Below are positions 1 through 4,620 of a DNA stretch of 9,911 nt, one piece after another. Below the pieces are notes generated by a model. It made no database searches, had not been told where the DNA came from, and was given only the letters and a program-made list of their open reading frames with translations. Position numbers and translations under genes: made by a program. Origin of the DNA: an uncultured Fibrobacterota bacterium (lineage in GTDB: Bacteria > Fibrobacterota > Chitinivibrionia > Chitinivibrionales > CAIOZP01); the NCBI GenBank assembly GCA_903862805.1, contig CAIOZP010000156.1, positions 1 to 9,911 on the forward strand, read 5' to 3'. Positions within the stretch are counted from its first letter, which is position 1; each line of letters begins with the position of its first letter.

Positions 1-420
1 ACGGAAGTTCAGCTTCAGGAAGGACGTGTATTGCGTCTCTTTTATCTCGACATTTGCAGCAAGATATTCCATCGCTTTTTCGCGGGTGACCTGAGGAAGA
101 GCTGCGGCAAACGCCGGTAATCCGATGCTGTCAACCACATTCTCCTGAAATGTCCGGCTGTCGAGAATCCCCTGATAGAACGATAGCGGACGTGAGACAT
201 TCGCCATGATTCCGCCGACCACTTCGGATTTCTGCTCGACAACAATACGCGAGAAAGATTCGTAAATATCGGGTATTTGTATGACGAAAACAGCAGTGGC
301 TACGGCGACCGAGATAGCCGTGCTGAGAATGATGAGTTTGTGCCGCATGAGCATTGCGACATATTCTTTCAGATGCATTCCGCTGACGACACCCGTTCCG
401 GAGTACTGCAAGGTATTCAA
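1..420 (-). CDS. Wzz/Wzc-like polysaccharide chain-length determinant, N-terminal part (runs off left edge)
   Basis: Open reading frame of 140 codons with no stop before the window edge. It has a short cytoplasmic N-terminus, a membrane helix at about residues 29-50, then a periplasmic segment beginning IPDIYES. This topology, placed directly after a Wza-like gene, fits the Wzz domain of chain-length regulators or BY-kinases, which sit in the inner membrane and work with the export channel. I chose a TTG start at 420 because GGAGA lies six bases upstream, inside the end of the preceding gene (stop at 434-436). The first in-frame ATG is at 378 and has a poorer ribosome site. Whether a tyrosine-kinase domain follows cannot be seen, because the C-terminus lies outside the window. 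The family call rests on topology and context more than on a hallmark motif. Confidence 0.75.
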   Translation of the reverse strand, partial: MNTLQYSGTGVVSGMHLKEYVAMLMRHKLIILSTAISVAVATAVFVIQIPDIYESFSRIVVEQKSEVVGGIMANVSRPLSFYQGILDSRTFQENVVDSIGLPAFAAALPQVTREKAMEYLAANVEIKETQYTSFLKLNFR

Positions 421-433
421 GATCTGTCTCCGT

Positions 434-1330
434 TCATTTCGGCACCAAGGCGTTGCGCAGTGAAGTGATCGTCACAATGAAGAGCAAGGCATTGGTAAGG
501 ACGCTCATGAAGGTTCGCCAGTCGAACCATTTCGTATAGATGATTATTGTGTCGCCCTCTTCGATTTTGGGAAGCTGATCCATGTTGCCTTTGTCGATGT
601 ACGACTGGACGTTGACAACTTCCTCTTTCGTTTTATCGCCGACATGGAAGACGTGGCGAACGTGCGCGAGGTCGGCCTTTTCGGCAGGGCCGCCTGCGAG
701 ATAAATCATCTCGAACAGGTTCATTTTTTCGGTGACATCGTAGAAACCTGGTTTGTTGACACCGCCGATCACTTTCACTTTGTTGACCTTGACCTGTGCG
801 AGCAGGATCACGACATCATCCTGCTGGAGTTTCGGCATGTTGTCCATCGATCCGGTACGCATGAATTCCTTCATATCGAACCAGAGCGCTGTATTGTCGC
901 TGCCGTTGCGTCGAATGATTTTCACGCTGTCGTAGTCGGCTGTTGGAAGCGGTCCGCCTGCGAGTGCAATTACTTCCTGAACGCTGGCGCCGGCGTACAC
1001 CTTTACCGGCCCCGGCTTCACAACCTGACCGAGAACCGTCACGGATATTTCCGGTTTGTCAACGAGGGTGACAAGAACGAGCGGGTTTTCGACGTAGCGT
1101 GCCAGCTTGATCGTAATGTCGTTCTGAAGCTCTGCTGTGGTGATATTCGTAATAGATTGATCGGTAAGAAACGAATATCCGATGGTGCCGTCATCGGCTA
1201 CGGTATATCGGCCCGATAGTTCGGGATGTCCCTGTACCGAGATGTCAACCACATTGCTCGGCTTGATGATTCCGGCAAAGGACTGAAGGGCCAGCATGAG
1301 AACAATCAATGACAGATAAAGTCGTTTCAT
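434..1330 (-). CDS. Wza-like polysaccharide export protein (Poly_export + two SLBB domains)
   Basis: A 298-aa protein predicted to form the outer-membrane/periplasmic channel for capsular or exopolysaccharide. Residues 1-20 form a signal peptide (basic MKR, then a hydrophobic stretch ending SFAG). Residues about 24-95 resemble the polysaccharide export domain. Two SLBB-type repeats follow at about 98-180 and 187-268, each with a G-x-V-x-K-P-G-like turn (GQVVKPG at 101-107, GGVNKPG at 189-195) and an LAGGP motif. A hydrophobic helix at about 272-293 matches the C-terminal membrane-spanning helix of Wza-type proteins. There is no lipobox cysteine, so it is not an obvious lipoprotein, unlike classical Wza. 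The reading frame stays open upstream to 1414, but the start at 1330 is chosen for the signal peptide and the 14-base gap after the preceding gene. It is operonic with a Wzz-like gene downstream and a TonB-like gene upstream. Confidence 0.9.
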   Translation of the reverse strand: MKRLYLSLIVLMLALQSFAGIIKPSNVVDISVQGHPELSGRYTVADDGTIGYSFLTDQSITNITTAELQNDITIKLARYVENPLVLVTLVDKPEISVTVLGQVVKPGPVKVYAGASVQEVIALAGGPLPTADYDSVKIIRRNGSDNTALWFDMKEFMRTGSMDNMPKLQQDDVVILLAQVKVNKVKVIGGVNKPGFYDVTEKMNLFEMIYLAGGPAEKADLAHVRHVFHVGDKTKEEVVNVQSYIDKGNMDQLPKIEEGDTIIIYTKWFDWRTFMSVLTNALLFIVTITSLRNALVPK

Positions 1331-1344
1331 CGGATATTTCCAGA

Positions 1345-2400
1345 TCAAGACGGTTTGAAAATGAACGGATATGTGACTGTCACATCGCCGTCCGGAATTG
1401 AATCGAACTGCCACATTCTGATCTTGCGAGTAATTTCTTTTTCGAGGTCGGTGTTACCGGTTGTGTTTTCGACCACCGTAACCGACGACACCTCGCCAGA
1501 CGCCGCAATGGTAAACCGCACGGTAATTTTGCCGGCAAGTCCGGGAATGCGTTCGAGATACTTCTCGTAGCTCATGCGGATACCGGTGCGGTTGGCAGCG
1601 ACGATCTGATTGATCGCATCGTTGTCGCGTCGGGCGCTGCTGCTGGCTGCCCCTTCGATACTTTCGGGCCGCTGAATAACAAGCTCGCCGCGTTTTTGCA
1701 GCGTGGCTTCAGAGGCACCGGACTTGATTCCCTGAACAAGGTTGTCGATCTTTTCTACGTTGGCAAGACCAATGTCTTTGCTTCGCACAAGCTGACGCGA
1801 CGTGAGATCGGCGGAGGCCGTTTGCTTTAGTCCCGAGGCCTTGTCGAGTGCGGCGGTGAGATCTTGCAGATGCTCTTTGCCGTTATCGATACCGCTGAGC
1901 ACATCTACCACTGCCGGCCCGCGGGCAGTGGTTCCGGCTCCGGTCAACATACCGAGTACGCCAACGGTTCGAACACGCTCCTCTGCGGCGGCAGTTCGCT
2001 TTGCGACAGATTTCTGTGCTTCGGTTACAGGCGCTTTGCCGGTGGGCAGAGTTACCGGCCCAGTCGGAGTTTCATCGGCAATAGTCTTTTTAGTCTGCGT
2101 AGTATTTTCCTGCTTGATATTCGTCTTTGGTGTCGGAGCTTCTTTGGGAATCGGCTTGTCGATGATAAGACGAGCCAGTCGCTCTGGGATCTGTTCGATC
2201 GTCATTTGTTTTGGCGGCGGCAGTTTGGTTGTATTTATTCTATAAAGAAGATAGCCGTGAATAAGCAACGAGATAAGAATAAAAATGACGAAGCGCAGAT
2301 CGGTGCGGCCCCAGAGTGGACCACGCAGACGTGCCGCAAGCGCCCGGTCGCTGAGTATCGCCGTGGATGATCCCGCTGCTATTATCCGCGCTTCACGCAA
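1345..2400 (-). CDS. TonB-like / AgmX-PglI C-terminal domain protein, energy transducer candidate
   Basis: A 351-aa protein with a basic cytoplasmic N-terminus, one membrane helix at about residues 35-54, a long Pro/Thr/Lys-rich periplasmic linker (about 58-125), an Ala/Lys/Glu-rich middle and a TonB-like C-terminal domain (about 278-351). That last domain contains PGLAGKITVRFTI and ends in YPFIF, the pattern of AgmX/PglI-type domains. The helix carries S44-x3-H48, matching the Ser/His pair of TonB that is needed for coupling to ExbB/ExbD. The inferred role is to transmit proton-motive force from the ExbB/ExbD motor encoded just upstream to an envelope partner. The start is TTG at 2400, one base after the stop of ExbD-2, with AAGGA about eight bases upstream. 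No in-frame ATG lies before the membrane helix, so the TTG start is favoured. The target of energy transfer is unknown; the next gene suggests polysaccharide export. Confidence 0.85.
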   Translation of the reverse strand: MREARIIAAGSSTAILSDRALAARLRGPLWGRTDLRFVIFILISLLIHGYLLYRINTTKLPPPKQMTIEQIPERLARLIIDKPIPKEAPTPKTNIKQENTTQTKKTIADETPTGPVTLPTGKAPVTEAQKSVAKRTAAAEERVRTVGVLGMLTGAGTTARGPAVVDVLSGIDNGKEHLQDLTAALDKASGLKQTASADLTSRQLVRSKDIGLANVEKIDNLVQGIKSGASEATLQKRGELVIQRPESIEGAASSSARRDNDAINQIVAANRTGIRMSYEKYLERIPGLAGKITVRFTIAASGEVSSVTVVENTTGNTDLEKEITRKIRMWQFDSIPDGDVTVTYPFIFKPS

Positions 2401-2401
2401 A

Positions 2402-2923
2402 TCAGGTATCCTTTTTCTGGACGGCGAGCGAGAAGTTGTTGTAGCCTTCCTGACCGCAGGTGTACATGATTTTCTTGAGCAGACGGAAGCGGATCTTCTT
2501 GTCTGCCTGAATCGTTATGTCGCCAGTGAATTTTGTTGACGACGAATATTTGGCGATATGAAGAGTTCGGTCACGCCGATCGGAGAGCCACGAGTCGAGT
2601 TCCGGAATTGTCATGTCGTCGGTGGCGAGCACTTTGTCAACCGTTGTCACGCGTTCATTTTCTGCCATGATGTATTCGTCGGTGACGGTGAGGACAACCG
2701 TCATGTGCGGCGGTTTCTGGGCAGTTGAAATAGGAAGCTCGAGATTCTTGCTCGGCGTAACGACCTGCTCGTCGGTGGAAAAGCTCTGAAGCAGATAGAT
2801 GAGAAGGCAGGTCATAATATCGACGACAGAAGTGATCTGCGGCTTAAGAGCCTTTATCTCGCGTCCACCTGAGTGGCCTTTGCGCCCCTTTTTGAGGTGC
2901 GATTTCATTGCAGGAAAACTCAT
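2402..2923 (-). CDS. exbD: ExbD-family proton-channel subunit (second copy, Asp retained)
   Basis: A 173-aa protein with a very basic cytoplasmic N-terminus (residues 8-27), a single membrane helix at about 31-48 and a periplasmic domain, the ExbD/TolR layout. The helix begins TSVVDIM, so D35 aligns with the proton-carrying Asp25 of E. coli ExbD. Proteins of this family dimerise inside an ExbB pentamer and drive TonB-like partners using proton flow. The ATG overlaps the stop of the STAS gene as ATGA, with AGG five bases upstream, indicating translational coupling. Its helix differs considerably from that of the other ExbD in this operon, so the two are divergent paralogues rather than a recent duplication. 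It could equally be called a TolR/AglS-type protein; the family is clear, the exact orthologue is not. Confidence 0.88.
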   Translation of the reverse strand: MSFPAMKSHLKKGRKGHSGGREIKALKPQITSVVDIMTCLLIYLLQSFSTDEQVVTPSKNLELPISTAQKPPHMTVVLTVTDEYIMAENERVTTVDKVLATDDMTIPELDSWLSDRRDRTLHIAKYSSSTKFTGDITIQADKKIRFRLLKKIMYTCGQEGYNNFSLAVQKKDT

Positions 2924-3249
2924 TCGAACCTGTCCAGATTTTCGACAACCTTGATTACCTGCGAAAGTTTCGTTTCATCAAGCAGGTCACGCACGAAATC
3001 GCTTGGCGAAAGGAAGACCAGCTCGCATCCGCCCTCGCGAAGCATCTTCCAGCTGTAAACGAAAACACCAAGGCAATAGCTGTCGAGATAGGCAGCTTCC
3101 GACATGTCGATCGCAATTACCTTGTGACCTTCGGTTGTAAGGGTTTGCATTTTTTTTGACAGCTCGGGGGTCTTCTGTGTGGTGAATTCTCCAGAGAGTT
3201 TTACCACGGGAATGCTGCCGACTTTTGACAGTTTGATTTTACCGCTCAT
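2920..3249 (-). CDS. STAS-domain protein, anti-sigma-factor-antagonist type
   Basis: A 109-aa single-domain protein that fits SpoIIAA/RsbV-like STAS proteins in length and pattern: an N-terminal strand (PVVKLSGEF at 14-22), a central strand IAIDMS, then LDSYCLGVF at 55-63. This corresponds to the phosphorylation loop, usually D-S-S-G-L-G, and the phosphorylatable Ser is retained as S57. Family members act as phospho-switches controlled by a serine kinase and a PP2C phosphatase, or as interaction modules. No kinase or phosphatase gene is present in this window. It has a strong AGGAG ribosome site and overlaps its neighbours by four bases on both sides, lying between the two exbD genes. I infer that it regulates or helps assemble the motor complex; control of a sigma factor is the alternative. 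Confidence 0.88.
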   Translation of the reverse strand: MSGKIKLSKVGSIPVVKLSGEFTTQKTPELSKKMQTLTTEGHKVIAIDMSEAAYLDSYCLGVFVYSWKMLREGGCELVFLSPSDFVRDLLDETKLSQVIKVVENLDRFE

Positions 3250-3761
3250 TGAATTTCTCCTGACAGGCCAATATCGGGGAATTGTGATTCGCGACAGATG
3301 TCCATGAATTTAATGATGTCGTCGTAGAGGACATCGGAATCGAGAACAAGTACCACGCTTTTTTGCGATGGATATTGAAACTTGATCGCCTTGAGCAGCT
3401 CGCCGAGTTGATCGAACTGATAGTGCCCGCGATTTTTGGGAATTATGTCGAGCTTCCGTCCGGTACCCACGATCTGGAAACCTTCGGGTGTAATCACGAT
3501 CGAAATGTCAAGAGACTTCATCGCCGTATCGGAACCAGCGGCACCTGCAACAGCGGCCGGTGGCAATGAAAATTCAACTACCGAAACCTGAGTGAAGACT
3601 GCCATTGACATAAGGAATGGAATCAGCACGATGAAGACGTTCATGATGGGCGTGACATCAAGGTCGACCTCTCCCATGTTCATTCCGCCAAGGTGGCGGT
3701 TGACACGCTTCAGCGCAGGCATTGCCTTGGGCTGTTTCTGCTTCGGAATCCCTTCGGGCAT
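3246..3761 (-). CDS. exbD: ExbD-family proton-channel subunit (first copy, Asp replaced by Asn)
   Basis: A 171-aa protein with a 30-residue basic N-terminus, one membrane helix at about 36-55 beginning DVTPIMNVFIVL, and a periplasmic domain with LVLDSDVLYDDIIKFMDICR near the end, typical of ExbD/TolR. Alignment by eye on the NVTPFIDV motif of E. coli ExbD puts N41 where the essential Asp25 should be. This copy may therefore not carry protons, although it keeps the rest of the family pattern. It lies six bases after the ExbB stop, with AGGA about ten bases before the ATG, and its TGA overlaps the ATG of the STAS gene. Presumably it forms a complex with the upstream ExbB and the second ExbD. 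An Asn here may be a normal trait of one paralogue in paired-ExbD operons. Confidence 0.88.
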   Translation of the reverse strand: MPEGIPKQKQPKAMPALKRVNRHLGGMNMGEVDLDVTPIMNVFIVLIPFLMSMAVFTQVSVVEFSLPPAAVAGAAGSDTAMKSLDISIVITPEGFQIVGTGRKLDIIPKNRGHYQFDQLGELLKAIKFQYPSQKSVVLVLDSDVLYDDIIKFMDICRESQFPDIGLSGEIQ

Positions 3762-3767
3762 GCTTGG

Positions 3768-4400
3768 TTATTCCTGCCGCAGGCTGAAGAGGAAGTTAAG
3801 AAGTCGTACTGAACTCTCGTCAATTTCCTCGATGATCGAATTGGCCTTGGCGCCAAGCATCGAGAAGGCGATCATACATGGTACCGCGACAATAAGACCA
3901 AGACTTGTGGTATTCATAGCGACATTGATGCCATGAGCAAGGATCGAGGCCTTTTGCGAAGGATCTACCGTTGCAATCGCACCGAAAGCCTGCTGAAGTC
4001 CGAAGATCGTTCCGAGAAGTCCGAGCAGTGTTGCCATGTTGGCGAAGAGTCCGAGGTAGTGAGTCCGGCGCTGGATTCGCGGCAGTTCGCGAAGTCCCAC
4101 TTCGTCAACACCATTCTGAATTTCCTGATCGCTTTCATTCTGGATGAAATGCCATATCGCTGCTTCGACCGTTTGCGCCAGCGGATTCTTCATGCTTGCA
4201 CAGAGTTTTCGTGCCTTCTCGGCATCACCGTTGCGGACGAGTTTTGTAACCTCGGTAAGAAGCGCCTTTGCATTCACACGACAGTGTATGTAGTAATAAA
4301 CAACTCTCTCCAGAACAATCGCTACCGCGAAGGCCGACGCCGCCAGAATCGGGTACATCCAGAACCCGCCATCCTGAAAATATCTGATCATTTCATTCAT
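3768..4400 (-). CDS. exbB: MotA/TolQ/ExbB-family proton channel protein
   Basis: A 210-aa inner-membrane protein with three membrane segments, at about residues 13-38, 115-140 and 157-182. It has a large cytoplasmic region between the first two, as in ExbB/TolQ. The second helix contains LLGLLGTIFG and the third NTTSLGLIVAVP, the two best-conserved family motifs; T131 and T164/T165 would line the proton path. It would form the pentameric channel that energises the ExbD/TonB-like partners encoded downstream. It is the first gene of the operon. The ATG at 4400 has GGGAG five bases upstream; an alternative ATG three codons later is less well placed. The family call is secure, but whether it is functionally ExbB-, TolQ- or AglR-like cannot be decided from sequence alone. 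Confidence 0.92.
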   Translation of the reverse strand: MNEMIRYFQDGGFWMYPILAASAFAVAIVLERVVYYYIHCRVNAKALLTEVTKLVRNGDAEKARKLCASMKNPLAQTVEAAIWHFIQNESDQEIQNGVDEVGLRELPRIQRRTHYLGLFANMATLLGLLGTIFGLQQAFGAIATVDPSQKASILAHGINVAMNTTSLGLIVAVPCMIAFSMLGAKANSIIEEIDESSVRLLNFLFSLRQE

Positions 4401-4430
4401 GTTATCTCCCGTCGGAAAATCAATTGGACT

Positions 4431-4473
4431 GCTTTACAAAGGAATATAGCAAAGTGTCAATACTTTGTCGCAA
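4431..4473 (-). promoter_or_regulatory. Candidate promoter(s) for the ExbB operon with overlapping dyad
   Basis: Reading the minus strand, TTGACA (4460-4455) is followed after 18 bases by TAAAGC (4436-4431). A second possible pair is TTGCGA (4473-4468) and TATATT (4448-4443) with a 19-base spacer. A perfect dyad, CAAAGT-N6-ACTTTG (4450-4467), covers the first -35 box and fills almost all of the second spacer. Either start would give a 5' leader of roughly 25-35 bases containing the GGGAG ribosome site. Promoter use is inferred from matches only. Confidence 0.5.
4450..4467. promoter_or_regulatory. Inverted repeat, possible operator
   Basis: CAAAGT and ACTTTG are exact reverse complements separated by six bases, and they lie within the candidate promoter of the minus-strand operon. 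A nearby palindromic CTTTACAAAG (4432-4441) carries a related half-site. A transcription factor site is plausible, but no regulator gene is present in the window to pair with it. Confidence 0.4.
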
Positions 4474-4516
4474 AAATTTAGAAAGGAAAATTGCGGTCGG
4501 CCACTTCGGATGTCGG

Positions 4517-4552
4517 TTCGATGGTTTCATATTTCTGAATTTCGCCATCGAA
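4517..4552. repeat. 8-bp perfect inverted repeat in divergent intergenic region
   Basis: TTCGATGG (4517-4524) and CCATCGAA (4545-4552) are exact reverse complements with a 20-base AT-rich spacer. They lie about 70-100 bases upstream of the plus-strand gene at 4621. A near-copy of the right arm, CCATCGGA, occurs at 4599-4606. This could be a two-half-site operator or a hairpin, and chance is not excluded. No convincing plus-strand promoter hexamers were found in 4470-4620. Confidence 0.35.
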
Positions 4553-4620
4553 AGAATGTATTTTCAACCGGTGCCCGTTTGGGCATCTGATTTTTTATCC
4601 ATCGGAAATACAGGTTATTA

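Noticed and set aside
42..245. 67-codon minus-strand open frame at the left edge
   Set aside because: It is in a different frame from the Wzz-like protein, which runs through the same bases with a membrane helix and an operon context.
421..437. ATG at 437 overlapping the Wza-like stop as ATGA, as start of the next gene
   Set aside because: This frame hits a stop after six codons. The Wzz-like frame is a different one, best started at TTG 420.
644..1219. 191-codon open frame on the plus strand inside the Wza-like gene
   Set aside because: It is fully antisense to a well-supported SLBB protein, has no ribosome site or recognisable domain, and fits a shadow of the coding strand.
1331..1414. 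N-terminal extension of the Wza-like protein to 1414
   Set aside because: It would overlap the end of the TonB-like gene and bury the signal peptide. The ATG at 1330 gives a normal exported N-terminus.
1802..2370. Overlapping plus-strand open frames antisense to the TonB-like gene
   Set aside because: Low-complexity Ser/Val/Arg-rich translations with no motif. The opposite strand encodes a coherent TonB-like protein with an S-x3-H membrane helix.
4572..4596. TGCCC-GTTT-GGGCA hairpin followed by TTTTTT, possible terminator or attenuator
   Set aside because: The stem is only 5 bp and the T-tract starts five bases after it. It lies just before a start codon with no gene ending upstream on that strand.
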